64,000 nt of DNA, from contig JALLLS010000004.1 of the NCBI GenBank assembly GCA_025094145.1, positions 186,001 to 250,000 of the forward strand, in the 5' to 3' direction. Source of the DNA: Spinellus fusiger. Its lineage: Eukaryota; Mucoromycota; Mucoromycetes; Mucorales; Phycomycetaceae. The first letter of the stretch is position 1. Each line of letters opens with the position of its first letter. Positions 22,185 through 35,050 of this stretch are shown here, piece after piece. Position numbers and translations under genes: made by a program. The notes beneath the pieces are model-generated. The model did not search any database, had not been told where the DNA came from, and saw only the letters and a program-made list of their open reading frames with translations.

Positions 22185-24511
22185 TTAAGACCGTCGCTGT
22201 TTTCCTTTGCCTGGTGCTTTTGCTTTTGGCTTAAACGTCATCTCCATGCCTCCCATAGCAGTACGAGAAATCTTATGGCCATCTGGCCTACGTTTGGCTT
22301 CGTTTGACTGAACTCGACTGCCAAAGGATTTGCGTGCATCTCCTCTACCTGAGGCTCTACCTGTCTCACCACCCATACGCATCTCAGGGGCACGGCGTGC
22401 AGATCTATTTTTCTTATCCTTCACATTGCGTGCATTGGTTTGAGGCTTCTTATCACGTATAAACAGCCCACGCTCTTTACGGATCTTGGCGACCAAATCA
22501 TCTTCACTGTCACTGTCACCCACCATCCGATCACTGTCTGAGTCATCGCTGTGCTGTTCTGCAGTGTCCATGACTTCATCCTCAGAATCCTCTTCATCAG
22601 AATCAGCCACCTTCTTCTTCTATACATAATAAAGAGAAAGAGAAAAGAAAAAGAGGAGGGGTGAATATCCATTGGACTAGAATCCAATCCACAAAAGACA
22701 TGACTTACACTGACAGAAGGATGTAACAATTGGTACTCTTTGGAGGCTTCATCCACTTGGAATTCAGGATCAGCAAACAGTTCACTGAAACGACCATCAG
22801 CCAAAACATTCACATTCTCCTTCTTCTTGTTCTTCTTATTGTTGCCTTCTTCGCGTAACTTCTTGGCGAGGTTCTTGTTAACAGTAGGCAATTTATCGGT
22901 GGCTCGAATACGTGAACCACGTTCCTTTTCAAGCTTATCTCGCACTGTACGCTCCTTAAAGTCATCATAGGCAAAGGGATTGGCAATCAATCTTGCCTAT
23001 CGTGGAGAATAGATTCCCATGGTAAATAAACATTTTTCCCCCTTTTGATACCGTAAGAGATAAGCAACCATTACCTTTTCATAGAGACGCAAATCAACAA
23101 AGAAACCATGCATGTACGCTTTGAGTACATTGGTACCCATCAGATGCTCCAGACCAAGCACAGCCAATTCCTTACGAGTAACAAACTTGTACTCATCATA
23201 CACATCTCGATTGGGATTCTCTTCCATTTCTTCTGTGATGTTATCCAAGAAAGAAGCCCATCGAGGTGCAGATCCCAGCTGAGGAATATAATAAGCACCC
23301 ATCTGTACACCTTCTTGAGCAGTGAACAGCATGCCACTGTTCTCCACAACACACACGTCATTGATATCTGTCTCTGGCTCAATAGAAGTAAAGTGTTTTC
23401 CACTGATGCGATCCCACATTTTGATAATCTTGCGATCCGACACAATGACCTTGTCATTACCATTATCAATATCTCCTGTGCCTGCTCCTCCATCATGGAA
23501 ATGCAGTGTCTTGATAGGAAATCCGTACTGATGATCCTTCACAATAAATGGCACAGAAGCACGCAGATCATATAAAAGAGTGTGTCCAGTGGAGGTTCCC
23601 AGTGCCATGGTAAGACCGTCATGACGGAACTTGAGAGCTGAAATCTCAAGTGCACCTTCACTGCCAAAGGTGCTGGGGACTTGTGGCTGAGAGAGCAGAC
23701 CCACACGAGAGCGAGAACGAGGATCCCAGAACTCTACTGTACCATTGGCAGTACCCAATCCAAACAATTGATGGGCAGGGTTGATTTCTACACAGTTAAC
23801 ACCCAAGGTGGCATCTGTTGTGATGGAGTTCATGAATCTGCCTTGGTCCAAGTTGAGACGATAGACTTCGGGGCCAGAAGCACCGAGCAACAGATCACAC
23901 GAAGGGTAGTGACAAGCAAGATCACGGCCGAACTTTGGGATACGTGTGCGATAGTGAATACCTCCCTGGGTATGGAGTTCTACTGAGCGGTCGTTTTGTA
24001 AGAGAGCTACCTTGGTCCAATCGTCTGATAGAATCTATAGGAGAGGTGTCAATGCGTCTCTCTCTTTTGTTTTGTTTTTTTGTTTTGTTTTGTTTTTGTA
24101 GTGTGATGAACTAACTATGCTTTACTTCAAAATTGATAGTTTCTGCATCCATATGACGCTCGAACTTGATAGAGACTTCTGCATACTCAAACACTCGCAT
24201 TTGAGGCTTGTAAGTGCCAGTTGCCATGACGAAATTGCCATCGCGGGTGGTTTTGATACGGTTAGAAGCTTCTGGGAACTCAAAGTCCTGGATAAGGTCG
24301 ACTCGAGTACGGTACTCTGTTGAAGAAAAAAAGGGTTAGAGACACAAGGTACTGCTGATGAGAAGAGAGAGAGAGAGATTTACTTGCCAAAATCTTGCTT
24401 CAGTGCCTTTTTCTGGTTGCGTGCAAGCCAGTCAGGTACAGATCTAGATCCAATACCGCCAGAGACAGTGTAGACTTTGACATTATTGGCACTGGTGACG
24501 GGTAGAACCAT
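22185..24511 (-). CDS. ENP2: Enp2/NOL10 nucleolar WD-repeat protein (ribosome biogenesis)
   Basis: Five or more exons on the minus strand. The start MVLPVTSANNVKVYTVSGG leads into SVPDWLARNQKKALKQDF, the conserved N-terminus of the family. WD repeats follow: TTRDGNFVMATGTYKPQMRV, GLGTANGTVEFWDPRSRSR, MALGTSTGHTLLYDLRA and SDRKIIKMWDRISGK. The C-terminal NUC153-type region (FAYDDFKERTVRDKLEKERG; FSELFADPEFQVDEASKEY) comes next, then an acidic serine/aspartate stretch and a basic RKERGLFIRDKK tail ending QRRS. In yeast Enp2 is an essential nucleolar factor of the small-subunit processome. Exon 1 spans about 24389-24511, exon 2 about 24127-24318, exon 3 about 23073-24036, and the remaining exons run to 22185. 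Introns are short and some contain T-rich runs. Confidence 0.93.
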
Positions 24512-24779
24512 GCTGGAGTGCTAAATGGCCTTAGTTTATTTTCTCGTTAAAGTCACCCAGAAATTAGAGATAGCAATAGGTTAGGATGAGCCACCTGAGT
24601 GGAAAGGAAAAGAAGTCACGGGTCTATTTCTTACGGAAGATGGCAACGAAGTGGTGGACAGATAGAATAGCAGAAAAGGCCTAATGATGTGCCCAGGTCT
24701 ATTGACTTTTTCACTAGATAGAATTTTAAACTACTATTGAATAAATATAAACATCTGCTTTATTATCAATACTATTTAA

Positions 24780-25541
24780 TCACTCTGTCTTTGTAGCCCG
24801 TGCATTTTCAAGTTCTTGTGAGCTCAGACTACGTATGGCGGCCAGTTTAGGTACATCGCCTGTGAGTGTAGCCTTGGCCACATTGTAAATAAGAGCAGGC
24901 ACTGAGGAATCCTTGTAGGAGTAGCTGACAGTATCTGCACGCACAAAAATAAGAGTAATACGAGGATCTTCAGGACCTCCTGTGTGAATACCATCTCCAA
25001 GATCACCATACCAAATCTATAGGTAGTCCATAATGAAAGAATAGGCATCAGTATCATCATAAGCATGGGACACCATCTGAATATACCTTGACAGCAGAAG
25101 AGTAAAGTTTAGCAACCTTGGCTTGGTCCTGAACAACCTGGGCTTTTCCGGCTATGCTCACCCACTCCATTGAAGAATTATTAAAATAAGAGACATTGAC
25201 GTTAGGATCTTGTTTAATTTCTTGGAGCTTTTTGCTGGTTTTGTTGGCAAAGAACCAAAGATCGGCTGGTGCATTTTCACCATCAGGCTAAATACAAACC
25301 ATCAATACACCGCGTTGTTTCTCTTTGTTGATTTGCTTACCTTTCTGAGAGACATGGCACGACTAACAAGTCCTCCAGTCTCTGTGGATCGCGTAGTCAA
25401 CATCACCATTTTTATTCCACTGGTCACTTTAAACAGGTCCTTGATCTTTTGCTCAGGACTTGTGGTTGTATCTCTATTCTTGGTCATGACAGGATCAAGA
25501 TCAATTACAGCATTGGGCTTGACTTCAGTAGGGGAGGACAT
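24780..25541 (-). CDS. BLI-3-like PNPOx-fold protein (general stress protein 26 family)
   Basis: Three exons: about 25342-25541, about 25089-25288 and 24780 to about 25019 on the minus strand. The protein begins MSSPTEVKPNAVIDLDPVM. It carries MVMLTTRSTETGGLVSRAMS, DLWFFANKTSKKLQEIKQDP, NVSYFNNSSMEWVSIAGKAQ and KIWYGDLGDG, the succession of a pyridoxamine-5'-phosphate-oxidase-like split barrel that binds FMN. Fungal members include the blue-light-induced Neurospora protein BLI-3. The physiological substrate is unknown. It ends RATKTE followed by TGA. Length (about 210 residues) fits the family. Confidence 0.85.
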
Positions 25542-28173
25542 GGTAAGAGGTAAATAAAAGGGAGAATGTCTACTTGTAATGAATAAGAGTGTGAGAGATA
25601 AAAGTAATTCAAAGGGACAAATGTTCTCCTTTTATTTATTTATAATAAAGCATCTTATTTATTACAGATGGCATGAAATCTCAAGATGAAGGCTAAATAT
25701 CCCGATGAGAATAAATTGCTGCTCTATGTCTTTATCTGTTTGAGTGTACATCGGACTTGGACTACACTAGTTTCTTCTCTGATCTTCTTTTTCTTCCTTC
25801 TTATCCAATGAAGATACCTTATCTATCCATCAAAGATAGAAGGAAAGCTCATTTTTCAAGTACAAGAGTGAGTTTATACTTGGAATCATTTATTCTATAG
25901 GTATAGATGTGTTATATCCTTCATAGAAAAACAGTTACGTAGGAGAAGAGTAACAGTATTACAATGACAGTATTTTGCAGTCATTTGGTCTAGTTTAATT
26001 CTTACGCGATGTTTACTACTTACAACTGCAAAGAGCAATAAATACAGCCTTTATAGATACAGTTATATATACACAATAGCTCATAGTGCTATACATCTTT
26101 TTAATTATATTTGTTCTATAAACCAGCAACTACAGAAGAATATGTAGATAGAATAGTTTATTCAATAGTAGTCTTTTTATAAGACTCTCCCTATAGATTT
26201 ATACTTACTCTTTTTTTATGTGTAATTTTTCTATACAAATAAAAGTATATTTATTCAGGTGCATATTTCTTCTTGAGACAGAATATAGGAAATGACTTAG
26301 TATCTCAACTCCTTAGTCAATTTCTAAATCCTATAGTATTTGATATGTAAGCATATCTATCCACGTAAAAAAAAGATGTAGAATGGTATACAGTAAGATG
26401 TAATGATAATGTATAAATATAAATAACACTATTGATAATAATAATAAAATATAATAATTAAGTGATAATAATAAAATGATAATAATAAAATGATAATAAT
26501 TCTTGCAGTTAGATAAAAAGAGAAGAGTATCTCTGCTGTTTACTACCTGTGCTCATTAAACCTATTACTTTCTTTTAGTCAAGGCACATATGCTTAATAA
26601 CCTGTAGTCTTATTCAACAAAAATAAAAACTTTCTCTATCTTTGTTTGATTTTTCTATGCAAAAAGTTACATCTACTTACCTTTACATCTTGTCATCAAA
26701 AATAAGTTAAACTATGACACCACGCAACATCAAGTGATTTAGTCTGGTAAAATATCATATAAGCTCCACTATTTATTGTGACAGATAAAATATTGAGGAC
26801 AAGAGACACTTTAGGTTTTATTATAGATGTATTGATAAAGGTTTATTTTTATTTTTATAAAAAGAAAAGAAAAAAAGAAACTCATGTTTGTTAAAGTAGA
26901 ATAGCACAAGTGTAATAGGTATACTTCTTACTTGGATAATTGCTTAATTAAACTTGTATATGTGTATATGTGTATATGTATATATGTGTAATTATATGCT
27001 TGTGTGTTTGTAAGCGGGTGTGCATAGGGGAAAACTATATTTGAACTGTCGTATGACTAGAAGTTAAAATAAATAAATAAATAAATAAAATAGCCTTGTC
27101 TTTATCAAGTGATATGATCAAATTATGACATGGATATTCCTCTATCATAACAGCCTATATGTCAGTAATAGAAAATAATAAAGATGCTACAAGATACTTG
27201 AACATTGGTGTTTTCTAGAATCAATAGGCCAATATCAATAAAGACTAACCACACTTGTAATGCCAAGAAAGAGTAATAGAGTAGCATACCAAAAATATAT
27301 ATTTTCTATTGGGTATTCTTTCCGTGTACTAACTAGTATGTTGAACGAGTAGGTGACTAGTGCTGATTAATAGGCACTATAAGATAGACACTACGGTTAT
27401 TTGTCCAAGATTAAACAAGTAAATAGAATATTAGGTGGTGCTCCTATAAAAAAAACTTAATACAATTATCTACTAACATTACAATAAAGGAAAGAATATC
27501 TCATTCTTATAATGCCCTTAAATTACTCGTTTCAAATTTAAGGTAATGTTTTTGGAAAAGGAAAGAAAACAGGAATGGTAAAAAAAGAGACACATGGGAC
27601 TTCAGTCTGGTAGTCTAATTCTTCTTACCTTTGATGCAACAAGAAATCACCGGACTCTTCCTTTTTCTTTCTTTCTAAATACATGGCCCAGGCCCCACGT
27701 TGATCTTTTTTTTTTTAGTAATTTTTTGTAATGATAAATTTATAAATTTAGTATAATCCAATACACATTCATGGTACTACTTGCTTATACTATAAAGTTG
27801 TGACTCATGTCAAAGTTGTATTCATATGTGTAGGCGTAACATTTTTTCATCTTTATTGCTGTAGGCCTTTTCTGTTTCACTCTATTCTTACTAACTATGC
27901 TGTGACTGTAGCTAACAAGGCATCATGTTAAGATTTTCTTGATCAACTGATAATATATAAAACACCCAGTGAAATAGATACTAAACTACAGTAGGTCACT
28001 AGTAGTTGTAGAAGTAACAATGATAATGCTTGAAGAGAATGATGAATGAAAGATGTGCATGAATATTGACATAAATTGAGATGTGGGAATAGACTAATGC
28101 ATATTAAAGACAGAAAATATCAACGGAGATACTTTGGACTGTTTTACATGCATTGCAAATCAAGCAGGCATTA
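25542..28173. other. AT-rich gene desert, left part
   Basis: From the BLI-3-like gene start to the Tc1-like element. Base composition drops sharply towards A/T, and there are no long open frames or recognisable domains. It contains ATAATAAT microsatellites (about 26430-26500), an alternating TGTATA run (about 26955-26990) and an AAATA run (about 27066-27088). Confidence 0.5.
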
Positions 28174-29170
28174 CACCTTTTTCGGAAAGTATTCGCACAA
28201 CCTCAGAAAAAAATCGCACACTTTTTGCACAATTTCATAAATTCTTTTTGTACACTTTTCGAAATACTATTTTTTCAACAATGATCTTACAAATCTACTA
28301 TGAAGATGGACAGGGAAATACTATCGATGAACCGGGCAATGAGCCCATATTGATGGATGTAGATAAAGAATCTTTTCCTCTTCAAAACATCGTAGACTAC
28401 AGTACTTACTTGGACTTAAACCCACCCGAGAAGCCTTAGCCAAAACCCAAGGCCACCAAAAAGGATACAATTTCTACTCCAGCACCTGTGTCTTACTACT
28501 GGCCTAAAAGAGATCAGGAGCAAATCATGCAAAATATGAACAGAGATCTCGAAGTTGAGCCAGTAGAGACCCCAAAAATGAGCCGACCAGCATTATTAAA
28601 TGAAGACCATAAGGAACATCTTTCTGAAAATTCTTTTTTTATTACCCCTCTGCAACGTTGGATCAAGCAATGGACAGTCTCACTGGAACAGTTACTGGTC
28701 ATTACTTTAACTTTATTGCAAGCACGTTGGATGTTTTGGATCTTTACAATGAATTTAAAGGAACTTATATAATAATGGATAATGCACCTATCCACACAGC
28801 TAAAAGTATTAGAGCAGACTTATTGAAAGTCGTGGCTATGGATGTGTATACCTTTCACCCTACTCTTCTGAGCTTAATCCCATTGAGCAACTCTGGTCTG
28901 TTGTGAAGAGTAAGCTTAAAAGAGAAAAGCTATTAGAAAATGAGACGTTAAACATGAGGATCACTGAAGCATGTAGCAATGTTCTTATCAGTGATCTTAG
29001 GGGATTTTGTCGTTATTATTCTTCGAAATTTAAGACATGTTCAAGTAGACATATCCTTTAATAAATTTTGCACACTTTGTGCAAAAAGTAAAATATAAAG
29101 TGTGCAAAAAGTGAAAAAAAAAGTGTGCGATTTTTTTCTGAGGTTGTGCGAATACTTTCCGAAAAAGGTG
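28174..29170 (+). mobile_element. Tc1/IS630-like DNA transposon, internally deleted (997 bp, TA target duplication)
   Basis: TA flanks at 28172-28173 and 29171-29172. The first 50 bases (CACCTTTTTCGGAAAGTATT...) match the reverse complement of the last 50 bases without a mismatch that I can see. The interior still encodes the catalytic C-terminal part of a DDE_3/Tc1-mariner transposase: LYNEFKGTYIIMDNAPIHTA with the second Asp, and, in another frame, SELNPIEQLWSVVKSKLKRE with the final acidic residue. The N-terminal DNA-binding part and the first catalytic Asp are missing and the rest is split between frames, so it cannot encode an active enzyme. Confidence 0.88.
28293..29040 (+). pseudogene. 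Broken Tc1/IS630 transposase
   Basis: Remnant transposase frames. A 5' acidic segment (QIYYEDGQGNTIDEPGNEP, stop at 28439) is followed by PKMSRPALLNEDHKEHL, which precedes the catalytic core in relatives. The frame then jumps to LDVLDLYNEFKGTYIIMDN and once more to LNPIEQLWSVVKSKLKREKL and SDLRGFCRYYSSKF, the C-terminus. At least two frame changes and an internal deletion between HKEHL and the MDNAP motif are visible. Confidence 0.8.
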
Positions 29171-29172
29171 TA

Positions 29173-32100
29173 TAGCAATGGAATTAGATCACCACTGAAT
29201 TTTTCTAAGAAACTCAATATTATTGACATTTCTCCGGACCTTTAATATGGGTGTATAATGCACGCTTGTACCTACTACTACAATTCCCCAATGCGACTGG
29301 CTTGGCAGCTTGTTTGATCTAACTTTCTTTAAACACTGCTAAGACATGTACCTTTTTATTATTTATTAAGGGAATACTGGGAAAAAAGCCTTAGATATTG
29401 AAAATAGAATGAATTACTTAAAAAATAGAATAAAGTGGTATTATACTGAGAATCACTATCTATATTTTATTAGGAAAGCTAAAGTATTGAGCTAAGAGAG
29501 AAATAGATCAGGTTAGGTTTATTTAAGTTTACTTAGCTACTGTGGGGATGTTGATTTCTTCATAATAAAATCCAATAATTAACCAGTGATTTGAATTTTT
29601 ATAGCTTCTATCTGAATAGACTAAAAAAGTGCTAACCAATGTTTGTTTGATTTACAATCATGCTTCATTCTGTTATTTATTTATTTATTTATTTTGCTTA
29701 GTATATTTCTATAAGTATAAGTATTTATATCAATCTTCCTTCAGTATTAGATACGGGGTTCAATCTCTCTTGGTTGAAAATAGACCATTCTTTTTCTTGT
29801 AAACACTTCAATAAATAATTTGCATTGTCTCATTTATTTTGTAAATCATCATATAATTATTATTATGTTTAATTTTTATTACATCTTCCTACAATTAATA
29901 GAAAAGTCTTTCATACATCAAATGTTATTTTTAAAGTAAAAGCTATATGTGCACAAGTGTGTTTATTCTTTATTAAGAATTCTTGGTAAGTGATTGAGCT
30001 ATTAAATAATCCTTAGATGCTTCTCAAGACACTATAGATGACTATAGACAATACTTAAGTGCCACTAACGTATTCTATCTTTAGATATGATACCTCAATA
30101 GCCAATCGGAAACATCCCTGAAGTGTCTATTTGTCAATTATGACTGATCTTCACTGACTTTACTTAATTTTCTTTCATTTTTGAATTCTGTATTTCGTTG
30201 ATCACTGTCTAAACTATTTCTTCACATTCAATTAAGTCGTATGCTCATCAGGGAAACACCCTTTTATTAATCAAACAGCCCAAAATTTATTCATTGCATT
30301 GTATCTAGTCAAGGCTTCAAGTAAGATCTGTCAGTTAGTAAATCCATTCAGTAGAAATACTAGCATTTCCATAGAGTATCAAGAATTTCCTGTCAAAAAA
30401 CTTTAAAATTTCAAGCTCACCAACTTTATTTCTTATTTTTTTCTCTCCAGAGCCTATCATTTCGTTTAGCAGAGAAAAAGCTACTAGTGTAGTTGTTATA
30501 ATTGTGTCCTCAGAACTTTCTGGATCACTGATAAGATATTTCATTGGATCTTTGATTGTTCTAGAAAGATTTTTTTTTCCTTTTTTTTTAGTTCCTTGTA
30601 TCGGTTGATATGGATCAATGAAAGAATAGCAAAAGCTATACCAAGAAAAGTGCGTTGAAGTGAATATAATGATATAACAACCGCTCTTCAGATTTTAGAC
30701 AAAATAAGCTCAGTAAGAAGAAACAATGTCCAGGACATCATAGAGTGATATGGCATAATTCTTTCCGGATAAACACTCACTTGATCAAAAACCATAGTGG
30801 AATTAAGGAATGAAATTCTTAATTTGAATTAAACCTAAGGATAGGTTTATATAAACTAGGAAGTGCACAAATAAAGTCTTTTCATGAGCAAGATAGAAAT
30901 TGAACAGAAGAAATTGATATGTGCAGATAATATTTCGTTGATAGACTCAATGTCTACACATAGACTCCACTAAACATTTTTGGGATACTATGTAGAATCT
31001 CCATCGAAAAAAAATTGTTGAAAACCACTAATATGCTTATGTGATAAATAGATACTAAGGAATATGAACCCTGTTTCATCAATACATGAAAAAGATACCA
31101 GTCGACTGTAGACCAAAGACCTGTACAAAGATTTTTATTTTCAATTGATAAATAAATTGATTGTCGATTGATATTAGATGTCTAAATCAGTAATATAAAG
31201 ATATATTAATAATAAAACTATTTACAATATGCCACATCAGAGATTTAGAGAAATCATTAGCTCTAAATAAAAATCCAAGTTCTCTACATACACTAATTTT
31301 TTTTTAAAAAAAAAACCATTCATTTTATAAACTAGCATTAGTCACTAGTATTTCTCTTTAATGAAAACATTTTTAAAATCCATAGAAATACTTCTTTTCT
31401 TTACTATTTAAGTGAAGTTATGAGATTTTCAGATAGTTTTATGTGCTAAGCTTCAGAAGTCTAATGATTTAAAAGTGCGTCCTATCAGAAAAGAGACCAT
31501 CTGTAGTAAAAAAAGATTTCAGGTTTTCAATGTGAAAGTGTGAAATATGACGGATATTGAATCGTAAAATGATAGATTTGCTCTGTGTAATGGCCATCCG
31601 TACCGGGGCTTATATATTGCCTTTTATGTTTACCTGTATATTTCAAAGTGATAGTATTGCTCGTTGTTAAAGTGGACAAGAGAAAGATAATTTCCTGCTT
31701 ATCATATCTGTACTCAAATTGTATTTTACCCGACTGGGTTTGTCTTGTTCTTATCTCGAGTACTGCTTTTTATTTATCAATATCTCTTATCTGCCCCTGT
31801 CATCATAGTAGCCTCTTATATAAAGTATATTCCATTTGTTTATTAAACACTTACAGGTTAGATAATTAATCAATTAATTATATCCCGTTTCTTGTGAACC
31901 TATTTACTTTGAATCAATTATATGATATTGGATTTTATATTAAATATATTTATATTAATAGATTACAAAAATGTTATCAATTTTTAATGAGGATTTACGT
32001 TTCAAATTTATTTTAACTTTCGATGGTCGTAAAAATAAAATAGCACTTTGCCCGTTTAATTATTACTGTCCTAAGGCTATCAGATCTATTATCAGATATT

Positions 32101-32538
32101 TAAAATAACTAAAGACATTATATTTATTATTAAGCACTGTTACAAAATATTAGATTTTTTACTATATATTTAATAAAAACAGTTCATATGTATTCTTTCA
32201 TCCTACCTTATTTATTTTATGTTGATTAATATATCTAAAATTGGCCGGTTAATACAGGCAGAGTCAAGTTCGACAACTAAAAATAAAGAGGCAAGTTATA
32301 ACAATTTAACCACTATAAAATATATTAGTATTGACTAATCGTCATTATTTTTACAAGTAGTATCCTTAGATTATATTAATTTATATTTATTATAATAATA
32401 ATTAATCGCTAAATCAAGTTTTCTAAGTTATTGTCCATGTATTTCTTCTTTTATTGTAGTAGTTGTACTCTTTGTCTCTACGCTGCATTTCAATGTAATA
32501 ATGAGGATTTTACAAAATACTTAATTTTTGATATACAA
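29173..32538. other. AT-rich gene desert, middle part
   Basis: I see no gene, RNA or intact mobile element here. Open frames are at or below about 70 codons and lack domains. Confidence 0.5.
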
Positions 32539-32587
32539 GCCCAGTTAGCTTAGTTGGTAGAGCATGGAGTTTCATTCTCTCTGTAGT
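32539..32587 (+). pseudogene. tRNA-like 5' half (tRNA relic or SINE head)
   Basis: The sequence from 32539 reads as a tRNA 5' acceptor strand, D-arm and perfect A box (TAGCTTAGTTGGTAGAGCA), then a weak anticodon-like hairpin (GGAG-TTTCATT-CTC). The T-arm and a 3' strand complementary to GCCCAGT are absent downstream. It therefore looks like a truncated tRNA copy or a tRNA-derived SINE fragment, not a functional tRNA. Confidence 0.4.
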
Positions 32588-33190
32588 TTTTATGTTCTCT
32601 TAGTTCACACCTTTCCCTCATTCTCTATATTAATTCTTCATAGAGCTGAAGTATTCTTGTGTATATTTCTATTATAAAATCATATTTCATAGACTATCTA
32701 TTATACACACTGAGTGTATGGCTATAACACAGCACCTATAAATAACTGTTTTAGACTTTATTTTGACAACAGTCGTTTGAAATATTATATGAAAGTTGTC
32801 TTATATACTCATGGTTCACAGTTAACAAAGTCTTACTATAAATTTACTTCAAATACACTAAGAAATACTTAATGGCTCCATAAAAGAATGAATCAATGGA
32901 AGAATGACCTACTATCTTAGCACATATACTTGCTTTTGATGGAGACTGGCAAAAAGGAGATATTTGATGTATTTCTATCCTTGGCTTAATAGACTTTACT
33001 AAAGTAATTACAGTTGATCAACTCTTAATTAGTCACTTTTCTGAAAAGGTTGGTCAGATCTCTAAACCTTTTTGATCTCTTATCTGAAGTCTATTTCGTC
33101 AAAGATTTGAACATAACATAACTATCTTAAAAACATGAATAGAGGCAGGGCATAAAAAATGTGTTGTTTTTTGTTTATATAATATTGACT

Positions 33191-33400
33191 TTATGTAGAT
33201 GATTCAGTCTCTATTTTATCTTCAACTATAGGGCAAATCATTGTTTTTGTCTCTTCATACAAAAACGTTTTGTAGCGCCAAGTCTCTATTTTCTGTCTTT
33301 GGATACTAATGTAAAAAGGTAGTGCAGGGTCACCATTGGTGAGCCAGACCACTTCTAGTTTAGCACCTTCTAATCGTTCTAAAGCATACAGTTTCTTCAT
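33191..33400 (-). other. Isolated 69-codon open frame in the desert
   Basis: It reads MKKLYALERLEGAKLEVVWL ... EDKIETESST. Composition is closer to coding DNA than its surroundings, with a balanced amino-acid content. I recognise no family. It may be a fragment of a decayed gene or transposon protein. Flanking DNA shows no splice-linked exons. Confidence 0.25.
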
Positions 33401-34499
33401 GTGTCATTATCATTGATAAAGGATTATTATTAAGGCGAAGGGTTAAATAAAAAAGAAAGGTGTTGGATTCGAAGAGAAAATAATCAGACTCAAGAACAAG
33501 ATGCTTTTATTAAAACAAATTTAACAAGCTTACCTATACTAAATAGACAGGTGACTTTGAACAAAGAATAATCTGTTATTGTTTTAGGATGCCTTTAAAC
33601 AACGGTCTGTTCAATTGACTTTGGTATATGGTGTCTTAACTATAGATTACATTATAGAAAGGAGATGACCTGTAACGTCCAGGATATGATAATAAAATAG
33701 AATAGGGAATAGGCAAAGTCTTAATAATATAATAGAAAGTAAGATAATTTTTATTGCGTTTTCATCTTTCACTATTTATACTAGTTCTTTGCTATGGAAC
33801 TACTAATAGTTTTCCTTCTATGACTTATTTGCTTTCAATCTGTCATAGTCTTCACAAAACTCTGTCTTAGTTTACATTTCAATCCCGTGACCCAATGGAT
33901 TGATATTTGTAATGTTGCAAGTCCAGAATGAATAAACCATTATAATGAACTGATCATTAGTCCGTGACTGGTATTGTTGTAGATGTGCGTATAACATAAA
34001 GGTTATCAATATTCATTATATTGAAAGATAGAGCTTAAACACTAAATAAAGTGGATCAAATATATAGTATTTTGTAAAGCTATTCTGGTGTTAGAAATAA
34101 GGAGACTTAGTTACCAATCCAAGAGAACGAATGATAGTAATACCATGTATGTAGAAACGTAGAATAGCATAAATAGAGGGAGCAGATGCAGCATTGCAAA
34201 TTTGAGAAATATATCTAATAATTCCAAACAGTATAATTTTTTTTGCTTAAGAATTTCGGACACTTAGCTGTCTCTTTCTATTTCATAAGGTGGCTCACTC
34301 TTTTTCATTTAACTGTCTCACTTTATCTATTTAAATAATTTTTTTTTGTAAAAGAGCAGTGCTTGTTTTTATTGTGAATTCATTATATAATGATATATCA
34401 TAACTCTTGTTTTTCTGTGTGTGTTTTGTGTTTTATAATTTAAAAGTTAGTCTTTCATGTCCAACCTAGCTTGCAGCTTGAAGACTAAGTAATATACTG

Positions 34500-35050
34500 T
34501 CTTCAAAACATGGACAGAGAAGAAGAGGTATCAAAAATAAAGGCCCATTGGTGTCTCCCAATAGCGAGCATAACACAGATAAAGAAAGAGAGAGCGAAAC
34601 AGATGTATTTTGCATTCAGTCTTGATATGGTTCAGAAGAGAATCCAGAAAATTGTTGCCTTGTGCAGCGAAAAAATGCAAAGAAAAACCCAAGTATATCA
34701 ATGGATAGGGCGACTTACCATCATGCCAATCTGTTATTTGATACTGTGAAGGTATGGGTGACCATGATGGCAATGGTGCTCCACTCAGAGAGAAGGCTTG
34801 GGTCTTGTGCATATTGATATGAGCATTGGAGGCAGCTACATATGTTTTAAGATAGGTTTGTAGACAATCCATATGTGCCATGTCCAGCAAAAGACACTAC
34901 TAAATCATCAGCATAAGCTAACAACTTGATAGGTGGTGGCTGTGGCACAAAAGTAGGAAGAGAAAGACAGGTACCAGAAAATTGGGTGTCGTGGAGCAAG
35001 TGACAAAGTAGATGCTCGAAAGCAAGATTGAACAATAGGGATGACAATTG
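34500..35050 (-). pseudogene. LINE (non-LTR retrotransposon) reverse transcriptase fragment
   Basis: Minus-strand translation gives SSLLFNLAFEHLLCHLLHD then LLAYADDLVVSFAGHG, the catalytic YADD box of reverse transcriptase. After a frameshift near 34850-34890 it continues with TYVAASNAHINMHKTQAFSL and YPLIYLGFSLHFFAAQGNNF, the thumb/palm region that follows in LINE proteins. Nothing upstream of the palm remains, consistent with 5' truncation. The copy is inactive. Confidence 0.8.

Noticed and set aside
32539..32620. Functional tRNA with UCA anticodon (opal suppressor or selenocysteine-type)
   Set aside because: The T-arm and the 3' acceptor strand are missing and anticodon stem pairing is poor, so the apparent anticodon is meaningless.
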